A stretch of 64,000 bases of DNA. Source: Rhizobium sp. WYJ-E13. Its GTDB lineage: Bacteria > Pseudomonadota > Alphaproteobacteria > Rhizobiales > Rhizobiaceae. The translations under genes and the position numbers were made by a program. The stretch spans positions 1,798,001 through 1,862,000 of the forward strand of contig NZ_CP076854.1 of the NCBI RefSeq assembly GCF_018987265.1. Direction: 5' to 3'. Under the pieces are notes generated by a model. The model did no database searches. It saw only the letters and a program-made list of their open reading frames with translations, and was not told where the DNA came from. Below are positions 42,939 to 50,192 of the stretch, piece after piece; position 1 is the first letter of the stretch; each line of letters begins with the position of its first letter.

Positions 42939-44573
42939 TCAGATCGACCAGTTGGTGGCGCGGAAGTCCATAGCGAAGGCCGGAGCGGCCTTCCACTTCA
43001 GCGACGACTTCATGCCGGTGAAGACGGCATTCTGGTGCAGGACCTGATAGACCGGGTCTTCGCGCTCGGCGATGTCAAGCATGCGGGCGATCGCCTTCTT
43101 GCGCAGTGCCCGGTCGGTGGAGGTTTCCATGACGACGGCGAGCTTGTTCATCTCGGCGTTCGTCCAGTCCTTCTTCTGCTGCACTTCGCCGTTCGGGCCG
43201 AATTGCACGACCATCGGCGTGATCGGGTCGTTGATCGAGTTGCCAGCCGACCAGTCGCGCACGCCCTTGATGCCCTGGGGATCGTGGATCTGCGCCCAGT
43301 TCTCCTTCATCTCGATCTCAACATTGAGGCCAACCTGTTTCCACATCTCGACCATGATCTGGCCGTTGGCGGTCTGGTTCGTGTAGTAATTGTTGAGCAG
43401 GCGGTAAGGGATCGCATCGCCCTTGTAGTTGGCCTGCTTCAAGAGGTCCTTGGCGAGGTTTGGATCATAGGCCGGAGGCGACCAGCCATCGATGAACATG
43501 TCGCTGTTGCGGAAGGATTCGAACTGCATACCGGCCGGGACAACCGTTTTGCCGGCCCAGAGCGCATCGATGATCGCCTGGCGGTCGATGGCATGCGTCA
43601 TGGCGCGGCGCACGAGCGGGTTGGCAAGGATCGGGTTCTGCGTGTTGAAGACCGAAACGCGGTGGTTCCAGATCGTCGAATTCTGGACTTCGTAGCCGGG
43701 AGCAGCCTGCACGGCGGCGATCTGATCCGGCGGCAGGTCGCAGGCGAAGTCGTATTCGCCCGAAAGCAGGCCGTTGACGCGCGAGGCGACTTCCGGGACT
43801 TCGACGAAGCGGATCTGCTCGAGCGGCGGGCGGCCGCCCCAATATTCGTCGAAGGCGATGAGGGTCAGCGACACGTCCGGCTTGTATTCGCCGACCATGT
43901 AGGGGCCGGTCGTGATCGGCTTGCGCGACCATTCGGTGAAGCTGGCAGCCTCATCCCAGGCGCGGCGGTTGGTGATCTGGCTGCCGCCGGAATAGAGGCG
44001 GCCTTCGAGCGTCACGTCAGGCGTCGTGTTGTGCAGGCGCACGGTGTACTTGTCGACGATTTCGATACCTGCGAGCGCCGGCCAGAGACGACGGCCGACG
44101 CCCGGTACGGTGGCCGGCAGTTCCTTGGCGGTGGCCGGCTTGTGATCGGCTTCGAAGATGGTCTTGCCGCCGGCAGGTTCCGTATTGCCGAACACGCGTT
44201 CCTTGGAGAAGGAGAAGGCGACGTCTTCGGCGGTCATTTCATCGCCGTTGTGGAACTTGACACCCTGGCGCAGCTTCAGTTCCAGCGTCTTATCGTCGAT
44301 GCGCTTCCATTCGGTCGCAAGACCCGGAACCGGACCCTGATTGCCCATCCAGTCGCGCAGGATCAGACCTTCCCAGAGGTTGGGATAGAAGATGCGCTCG
44401 CCGACGTTGGACTGCTCGTGATAGACGTCGAGCGAATTGTTGTTGGTTATCTTCTGCACCGCGATGGTGATGGAAGGACGCTTGGCCTGGCTGAAAGCCA
44501 TGCGCGGCAGAATAAGCGTACCGGCGGTAGCGCCGAGCAGGCCGAGCGCGCCGCGTCGATTGATCGAAATCAT
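42939..44573 (-). CDS. Peptide/opine-type substrate-binding protein
   Basis: A 544-residue family-5 periplasmic binding protein. The signal peptide has a twin-arginine-like start (S-I-N-R-R-G-A-L-G-L-L-G) and ends at A-F-S-Q-A (about residue 30). The mature part has L-E-L-K-L-R-Q-G-V-K-F-H-N-G, the family hallmark. I chose the ATG at 44573, with AAGGAG six bases upstream. The family binds peptides, nickel, and in Agrobacterium the sugar-phosphodiester opine agrocinopine (AccA). The phosphodiesterase and phosphatase in this operon favour a phosphodiester ligand. Confidence 0.88.
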   Translation of the reverse strand: MISINRRGALGLLGATAGTLILPRMAFSQAKRPSITIAVQKITNNNSLDVYHEQSNVGERIFYPNLWEGLILRDWMGNQGPVPGLATEWKRIDDKTLELKLRQGVKFHNGDEMTAEDVAFSFSKERVFGNTEPAGGKTIFEADHKPATAKELPATVPGVGRRLWPALAGIEIVDKYTVRLHNTTPDVTLEGRLYSGGSQITNRRAWDEAASFTEWSRKPITTGPYMVGEYKPDVSLTLIAFDEYWGGRPPLEQIRFVEVPEVASRVNGLLSGEYDFACDLPPDQIAAVQAAPGYEVQNSTIWNHRVSVFNTQNPILANPLVRRAMTHAIDRQAIIDALWAGKTVVPAGMQFESFRNSDMFIDGWSPPAYDPNLAKDLLKQANYKGDAIPYRLLNNYYTNQTANGQIMVEMWKQVGLNVEIEMKENWAQIHDPQGIKGVRDWSAGNSINDPITPMVVQFGPNGEVQQKKDWTNAEMNKLAVVMETSTDRALRKKAIARMLDIAEREDPVYQVLHQNAVFTGMKSSLKWKAAPAFAMDFRATNWSI

Positions 44574-44741
44574 CGGAAACTCCTTGTGTCTTAGCCGGCG
44601 GGCTCCCCGGCTCGCGGCCTTCGTTCTTAGGATCGGCTCCATGTCGCCTGAACGACGGCTTCATGAAGTTTCGGTAACAGCCGCCCGTCGCGGATGCCGC
44701 GAAGGGCCATTCAGCGCGCGAAAGCATCCGCCCTCGCGAGA

Positions 44742-45461
44742 TCAGCCAGCGGCCTCCACCGCCGGTTTCCCTTCAGAAGAGGCCTTTTCCTTTTCAGAAG
44801 ACGAAAGCGCCGCAAGAGCGAGCGCCAGTTCCCCCGCCCCCTCGACCGTTCGCAAGGCCCCTGCCGCCTTCAGCGCCTCGTGCCGTCCGCTGCGCGGATC
44901 GGCCGGATCGACGAAGCCGATCGCCGCCATGCCGGCCGCCACAGCACCCGTAATCCCGAGCACGCTGTCATCGATGACAAGGCAATGGCCGGGCTCGACG
45001 CCGAGATTTTCGGCGCAGAGCAGGAAGAGATCCGGTGCGGGCTTCGGCCTCGCCACCATCTCCGCGCTGTAGATACGCGGGGCAAATTCCGCCCAGAGGT
45101 CGAAAAGACCGAGGCTGCGGCGCAGCCGCTCCATATCGCTGTTGGACGCGACGCATTTGCGCTGCTTGAGATCCCGCAACAGCTTTTCCATGCCGGCCAT
45201 CGGCTGCAGCGAACGGGAAAATTCCTCGTAGAGCGCGCGACCGGCATCGGCAAAGACCCGGTCCGGATCGGCAAGGCCGAGCTCTTCCCTACAGAGGCGG
45301 CGGGCCGCCTCGCCCGAAAGACCGGTGAAGCGGCGGTGAACCTCAGCGCTGCTCAAGGGAATACCAGCGCGTTGCAGAGCCTGCGCCAGCGTGCCGCTTG
45401 CCACCGGCTCGCTGTCGATCAATACACCGTCGCAATCGAAGATCAGAAGTTCTATCGTCAT
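44742..45461 (-). CDS. HAD-family sugar phosphatase
   Basis: A 239-residue HAD-superfamily hydrolase, subfamily IA, like phosphoglycolate phosphatase and beta-phosphoglucomutase. The nucleophile motif is L-I-F-D-C-D-G-V-L-I-D-S-E (D9, D11). Motif II is the S in V-A-S-N-S-D, and motif IV ends C-L-V-I-D-D-S. The C-terminal 15 residues are a polar tail. It is the first gene of the operon, divergent from the SorC regulator. It is a plausible second step after the phosphodiesterase, releasing the free sugar. Confidence 0.85.
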   Translation of the reverse strand: MTIELLIFDCDGVLIDSEPVASGTLAQALQRAGIPLSSAEVHRRFTGLSGEAARRLCREELGLADPDRVFADAGRALYEEFSRSLQPMAGMEKLLRDLKQRKCVASNSDMERLRRSLGLFDLWAEFAPRIYSAEMVARPKPAPDLFLLCAENLGVEPGHCLVIDDSVLGITGAVAAGMAAIGFVDPADPRSGRHEALKAAGALRTVEGAGELALALAALSSSEKEKASSEGKPAVEAAG

Positions 45462-45473
45462 GCCAATGGCATT

Positions 45474-45510
45474 ACGTTACATTTGTTACAACTATGTGAT
45501 ATTTGTAACG
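45474..45510. promoter_or_regulatory. Probable SorC operator region
   Basis: The gap between the divergent phosphatase and SorC genes holds repeated TTACA/TGTAA elements: CGTTACA (45475-45481), TTGTTACA (45483-45490) and TTTGTAACG (45502-45510). The outer pair CGTTACA/TGTAACG is a perfect inverted repeat. Clustered TGTAA-type half sites are usual for this regulator family. Confidence 0.55.
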
Positions 45511-45534
45511 CCGGCGAATTCAGGATGAAGATTT

Positions 45535-46473
45535 ATGGATTTTAGTGAGCTGAAAATCCGGGCGGCCTGGCTCTACCACGTGGAGGGATTGACCCAGGCA
45601 CAGATCGCCGAGCGGATGAACCTCACCCGTCGCAGGGTGAACGAGTTTCTGGCCGCAGCCCTCGAGGAAGGCATCGTCAGGGTCAGCTTCGCCTCGCCGC
45701 TTGTCGCCGGAATGGAGCTCGAATCGCGCCTACAGGAACGTTTCGGCCTGGAGGCAGCGATCATCGTTCCGACCCCGGCCGATCCGCAGCTTCTACACCA
45801 GGCGGTCGGCCGCGGTGCCGCCGCCTATCTGGACCGGCTGATCCAGGCCCGCAAGCCCCGCTCCATCGGTGTCGGCTGGGGGGCGACGCTCAGGGAAACC
45901 GTCATTCACATGACGCCGGCAAACGAGCCGGAGATTGAGGTACGCTCGATGATGGGCGGGCTGACGCACGGTTCGGAGATCAACACGTTCGAGATCGTGC
46001 GCGCCTTCGCACAGGTCCTGAAGGCGCAATGTCATTATTTCGCAGCACCTATCTATGCAGAGAGCCCGCATTCGCGCGAGGCGATCATTTCGCAATCCGT
46101 CTTCCAGCGGATCTTCCGGCAGACCTGCGAAGTCGATATTTCATTTCTAAGCGTCGGCGACATGACACGGCAATCCCTGCAGGTGCGCTACGGCCTGCCG
46201 CCCGGAACCGATGTCAGCGACCTCATCGACGTCGGCGCCGTCGGCGACTTGCTCGGCCGCTATGTCGACGTCGAGGGACGCCCCGTCGCCCATCCGCTGA
46301 ACGCCCAGGTACTCGCCCCTGATCTTTCCGACTATCGCAAGATCCCCTGCCGGATCGTCGCCTCCGGCGGATCGCACAAACACGCCATCCTCACCGCCAC
46401 CATGCACGCCGGACTCGCAACCGCGCTGATCACGGATGAGGAGAGCGCAAGGGCGTTGCTGGCCGGCGGATGA
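45535..46473 (+). CDS. SorC family sugar-binding regulator
   Basis: A 312-residue SorC/DeoR-type regulator. An N-terminal helix-turn-helix (L-T-Q-A-Q-I-A-E-R-M-N-L-T-R-R-R-V) covers about residues 15-45. A sugar-binding domain follows with V-G-W-G-A-T-L near residue 118, D-V-G-A-V-G-D-L near 225 and V-A-S-G-G-S-H-K near 278. These usually bind a phosphorylated sugar. It is divergent from the phosphatase-transporter-phosphodiesterase operon and very likely controls it, with a phosphosugar from the phosphodiesterase reaction as inducer. The 260 bases after it hold nothing I can support. Confidence 0.88.
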   Translation: MDFSELKIRAAWLYHVEGLTQAQIAERMNLTRRRVNEFLAAALEEGIVRVSFASPLVAGMELESRLQERFGLEAAIIVPTPADPQLLHQAVGRGAAAYLDRLIQARKPRSIGVGWGATLRETVIHMTPANEPEIEVRSMMGGLTHGSEINTFEIVRAFAQVLKAQCHYFAAPIYAESPHSREAIISQSVFQRIFRQTCEVDISFLSVGDMTRQSLQVRYGLPPGTDVSDLIDVGAVGDLLGRYVDVEGRPVAHPLNAQVLAPDLSDYRKIPCRIVASGGSHKHAILTATMHAGLATALITDEESARALLAGG

Positions 46474-46735
46474 GGTGAGGTGCGTGCCTGCGTCTATGGG
46501 AGGCGACCGAGATTGATGCGGCCTGGGCAGTAGATCCTGAGATCTGCTCCACAAGACCGGCGCAATCTGGAAAACCACTATCTCGTCAGTGGAGTGGCAT
46601 TGACCGCGACACGTTCTGCGATCATTATTCGGCAATCCCTAAATTAGAGACGCTATTTGAATCACATCGAAATCAAGCGGGTGCAGTTGGACTAGCAGTT
46701 GTCTCTCAGAGGACTTTACAGAAGGGGAGCAAAGG

Positions 46736-48460
46736 ATGCCGCACAGCGACGCGACACAGTCTGCTTCTGTCGAAACCAATCTCCTTGCCGATACCGACGA
46801 TCTCGTCTCTCTTTATGACGAGAGCTTTCATCTTACCGAATGCTCAGAAAGGCATCGGCAAACGCATGCTGTCGATTCGCTGGTCGATGCCACCTTATGG
46901 CATGTCTATCCGGAGCTTTTAGCCCCTTCGACGAAATCTGCGGTCGAACTCGTACTTTCGAGTGGATTGCCGCGAAACGTCGAGATCGCAGACGCAAAGA
47001 CAGGAGATCAGCGTACACTCACGGTTTTCCGCAGCCCTCGCGGCTTGGGTGTTGTCGAGGCGGACGGCGATTCGAGCTTGCGCGGGACTTATAGCCAGGC
47101 TGAAAATGACCGTGCGCTTCTCTTTCATCAGGCTACCCACGATGTTTTGACCGGACTGCCAAACCGACGGCAATTCAGCGATCAATTGCGGGGTGCCTTC
47201 CCGGTATCAAAGGGGGTAAAGTTCGCCCTCATGCAGATCGACCTCGATGATTTTAAGCCTGTCAATGATACATTGGGTCACGGTGCGGGCGATACCGTCC
47301 TGAAGATGGCGGCCGAACGGATAAGGAGCGTGCTTCGGGAGCAGGAATTCGCTTATCGATTGGCCGGTGACGAGTTCGCGGTCATCCAGCGGAGAGCCAA
47401 TCAGCCTCGGGAGGCGGAGCGCCTGGCAGAAGCGCTCGTCGGTGCGTTCAGGGAACCGTTCACGGTCGAGGGCATCAATGTCTTTGTCGGCGCAAGCGTC
47501 GGGATTGCCGTTGCCCCGGCGGATGGAAACGAATTCGAACAGCTCATGAAAGCGGCAGACATCGCGCTCTATGCGGCCAAAAAGGACGGCAGGCACAGGG
47601 CAAGGAAGTTTAACCGCTCCATGCTCATGGTTCTGGAGCAGCGGGAGACACTGCGTCGCAGTTTGCGGACCGCCCTTAAAGAGGGCCAGTTCTTCATCGA
47701 GTATCAGCCGCTCGTACAACCTCCCTCTTCGATCGTCGGCTTCGAAGCACTGTTACGATGGCATCATCCCGTCGTTGGCATCATCCCGCCCAATATCTTC
47801 ATCCCCATGGCTGAGACGGACGGTTTGATGAGCGACATCGGTCAATGGCTCCTTGAACAGGCCTGTCGTGAAGCGATGTCGTGGCCCGCCCATTTTACAG
47901 TGGCTGTCAATCTCTCCCCGGCGGAGTTTCTGCACGCAGGCCTTACCGATCGCATTGCTCAGACCTTGGACCTCGTTGGCATCCGCGCCGACCGACTTGA
48001 ATTTGAGATCACCGAGTCTGTGTTGTTAGAGCGTACAATCAACAATCTCGACACCCTCAATACGTTGAAAGTGCTGGGAGTGCAGATCTCGCTCGACGAT
48101 TTCGGGACCTACTATTCGTCGCTCAGCTACCTGAAGAACTTTCCCTTCGATACGATCAAGATCGACCAGTATTTCATCAAGGATCTTGAGATCGACGACA
48201 AAAGTCAGACGATCGTCCAATCCATTATCGCACTCGCCCACGGGCTCGGCATGAGCGTCACTGCCGAGGGGGTGGAGACGGCAGAGCAAGCCGCTTGGCT
48301 CAAAAAAGCAAAATGTGACCGGCTGCAAGGATATTTCCTCAGCAAGCCGATGCCCGCCGAAGAGGTCGGTACGTTCCTCAGCAATCTTATGCCGCCCGTC
48401 GCCTTTGAGAACTTCTCGATTTCCGGACGAGCGCCACCTTTGAATCCTAGGAGAATGTGA
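46736..48460 (+). CDS. GGDEF-EAL domain protein
   Basis: A 574-residue c-di-GMP enzyme. An N-terminal part of about 130 residues, possibly PAS-like and without membrane segments, precedes a GGDEF domain whose signature reads A-G-D-E-F (210-214). The EAL domain starts E-A-L-L-R-W (337-342) and keeps N-L-S-P, E-I-T-E-S, D-D-F-G, K-I-D and E-G-V-E-T. The loop D-D-F-G-T-Y-Y-S has Tyr where Gly is usual. Phosphodiesterase activity is likely; cyclase activity is possible, since A-G-D-E-F can be active. AAGGGGAG precedes the ATG. It is the first of six genes in a signalling operon that precedes a c-di-GMP-controlled glucan synthase pair. Confidence 0.9.
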   Translation: MPHSDATQSASVETNLLADTDDLVSLYDESFHLTECSERHRQTHAVDSLVDATLWHVYPELLAPSTKSAVELVLSSGLPRNVEIADAKTGDQRTLTVFRSPRGLGVVEADGDSSLRGTYSQAENDRALLFHQATHDVLTGLPNRRQFSDQLRGAFPVSKGVKFALMQIDLDDFKPVNDTLGHGAGDTVLKMAAERIRSVLREQEFAYRLAGDEFAVIQRRANQPREAERLAEALVGAFREPFTVEGINVFVGASVGIAVAPADGNEFEQLMKAADIALYAAKKDGRHRARKFNRSMLMVLEQRETLRRSLRTALKEGQFFIEYQPLVQPPSSIVGFEALLRWHHPVVGIIPPNIFIPMAETDGLMSDIGQWLLEQACREAMSWPAHFTVAVNLSPAEFLHAGLTDRIAQTLDLVGIRADRLEFEITESVLLERTINNLDTLNTLKVLGVQISLDDFGTYYSSLSYLKNFPFDTIKIDQYFIKDLEIDDKSQTIVQSIIALAHGLGMSVTAEGVETAEQAAWLKKAKCDRLQGYFLSKPMPAEEVGTFLSNLMPPVAFENFSISGRAPPLNPRRM

Positions 48461-48510
48461 ATATCAGTTTTCGAATTCTCTCGGAGCGGATATGGCGAGG
48501 AGGAAACGAT

Positions 48511-49029
48511 ATGCATGCAGCCAGCGACAAGTCACCGGAAGTGAACTTCAAGCCCCTCCTTCGGTTCGAGATGGACATGGCGACATTTCTTTCCGACTGG
48601 CAGCATTGCGATCAACTGTCGACCTTCATGGCGCGGATGATCAGTCACAATCGCGCCGATCCTATTCGGCATTCGAATTTCTTCTCGTTTGCTCTCAATG
48701 AACTGCTGGAAGTATCGTTCCGCGGTGGTTCTCCGCAGGGTTTGATGGACTGCACAGTCTATCGATGCGATGCGACGGAACGTGTAAGGCTCAGTTTCGC
48801 GTCTCCCGCCGGACAGCGAGAATTCTATCGCGAGGCAGTGTCGAGAACTCATCGGAAAGATGCAATCGCGCGTTATCTCAGTGCCATTGCAATGGATCAG
48901 ACGCCAAACAGGGAGGTCACTCTTCTCGATCTGGCAATCAATTTCGATGCCCGCCTGCATCTGGAGGAACGCGCTCCAGCGTCCATAACATTGGTGGTCG
49001 ACCTGCCGCTTGAAGGAAGCATACGTTGA
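48511..49029 (+). CDS. Degenerate ATPase-like signalling protein
   Basis: A 172-residue soluble protein I cannot assign firmly. A segment F-F-S-F-A-L-N-E-L-L-E-V-S-F (about residues 49-62) resembles the N-box of histidine-kinase-type ATPases, as in anti-sigma factor kinases. The later Gly-rich lid and G2 motifs are not visible, so ATP use is doubtful. I chose the ATG at 48511 because GAGGAGG lies before it. Its stop overlaps the TTG start of the STAS-methyltransferase gene by three bases. Its place beside SpoIIE, anti-sigma-kinase-like and STAS genes suggests a partner-switching role. Confidence 0.6.
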   Translation: MHAASDKSPEVNFKPLLRFEMDMATFLSDWQHCDQLSTFMARMISHNRADPIRHSNFFSFALNELLEVSFRGGSPQGLMDCTVYRCDATERVRLSFASPAGQREFYREAVSRTHRKDAIARYLSAIAMDQTPNREVTLLDLAINFDARLHLEERAPASITLVVDLPLEGSIR

Positions 49030-50192
49030 GCACAACACCCTTCCATGCAGAATTCGACTCCAACAGCCAGGAATTTGTCCTATCTGGCGTGATCCGACCG
49101 TATTCCGTCGATGAGATCGCCGCCAGCATTTTCATGCTCAAGGAGGCTGTCGATGATGTTCGAGGGGTTCTCTACATCAATGTAAAACGCCTCGTCCAGA
49201 TGAACAACACCGCCTTTCAGGCCATTGCCCGCGTTGTGCTGGACACCTGCCGAACAAGATCCGATCTTCGCTTCGTGGTGGTGACTTCGAGTGTCGTCGG
49301 CTGGACCGAACGCATGTTCAAGCACTTGAGCAGCATCGAGCCGCGGGTAACGGTGGAGGTCTATGATTCGGGATTTTATCCCGGCCAGAGCTTCGTCGAG
49401 GATACGAGCTTCATTCCGATATTGCGCACGCAAACCAAGATGACGTGGCGCCACGAGCGCACGATCCTTCCCCGTCACGGCATGCGGCCAGGGATTGTGA
49501 TGGCCGATATCTGCTGTGGCATCGGCGATTTCGCCTCACTTGTCAAAAAAGAGTTCCGGCCAACGCGGATCGTGGCGCTCGACCATTCCAGGGCAAGCCT
49601 TGCCTATGCACGCGAGATGGCCGCCAGCTTCAATATCTCCGATATCGAATATACTTACGGCGACGCCTCGGAGATGCTGCTCGAAGACAACCAGTTCGAC
49701 CTGGTGACCTGCCGCCATTCGCTTCAGATATTCAACCGGCCGGATGTGCTTCTGAAAGAGCTCTTCCGGATCTGCAGACCGGGCGGGCGGGTATACATAA
49801 CCAACGAGAAAAATTCACACTGCCTAGGAGAACCCCGCTCGCAAAGCATCCAGTGGACGTATCATCAAGTCGCAAAGCTATTCAGCCACTTCGAAATGGA
49901 TGTGGAACTCGGCCCGAAAAGTCGCAGATATCTGGCCGACGCCGGCTTTGACGATATTCTCGTCGAGTCCTTCATGGTCACCAATCTCGATGGAGACCCG
50001 CAGGATTTTGCCGACGTCATCGCAGCCTGGGAAAATGTTTATGCCGGAGAAATGGCTGTCAGGCGCGGGGATTCCCCTGAATTCATAGAACGTTTCCGCC
50101 AAGGTTTCAGGGACCACATTTTTGCAGCCCTTCATCCGAAGGGCTATGCCGGCTGGCCAATCTGGGCGGCGTCCGGGCGCAAACCGTCATGA
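49026..50192 (+). CDS. STAS-like domain fused to SAM methyltransferase
   Basis: A 388-residue fusion starting at a TTG that overlaps the previous stop (TTGA). Residues about 1-125 look like a STAS/anti-anti-sigma-type domain (V-L-Y-I-N-V-K-R-L-V-Q-M-N-N-T-A-F). The site usually occupied by the phosphorylated Ser reads N-N-T-A. Residues about 150-300 are a class I methyltransferase: the SAM loop reads M-A-D-I-C-C-G-I-G-D-F-A, then I-V-A-L-D-H-S and F-D-L-V-T-C-R-H-S-L-Q, and R-P-G-G-R-V near 255. The substrate is unknown. It overlaps the SpoIIE phosphatase gene by four bases. Confidence 0.75.
   Translation: MSTTPFHAEFDSNSQEFVLSGVIRPYSVDEIAASIFMLKEAVDDVRGVLYINVKRLVQMNNTAFQAIARVVLDTCRTRSDLRFVVVTSSVVGWTERMFKHLSSIEPRVTVEVYDSGFYPGQSFVEDTSFIPILRTQTKMTWRHERTILPRHGMRPGIVMADICCGIGDFASLVKKEFRPTRIVALDHSRASLAYAREMAASFNISDIEYTYGDASEMLLEDNQFDLVTCRHSLQIFNRPDVLLKELFRICRPGGRVYITNEKNSHCLGEPRSQSIQWTYHQVAKLFSHFEMDVELGPKSRRYLADAGFDDILVESFMVTNLDGDPQDFADVIAAWENVYAGEMAVRRGDSPEFIERFRQGFRDHIFAALHPKGYAGWPIWAASGRKPS

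Noticed and set aside
42876..44594. A 572-residue open frame on the plus strand
   Set aside because: It lies fully opposite the substrate-binding-protein gene, has no recognisable domain and no ribosome site.
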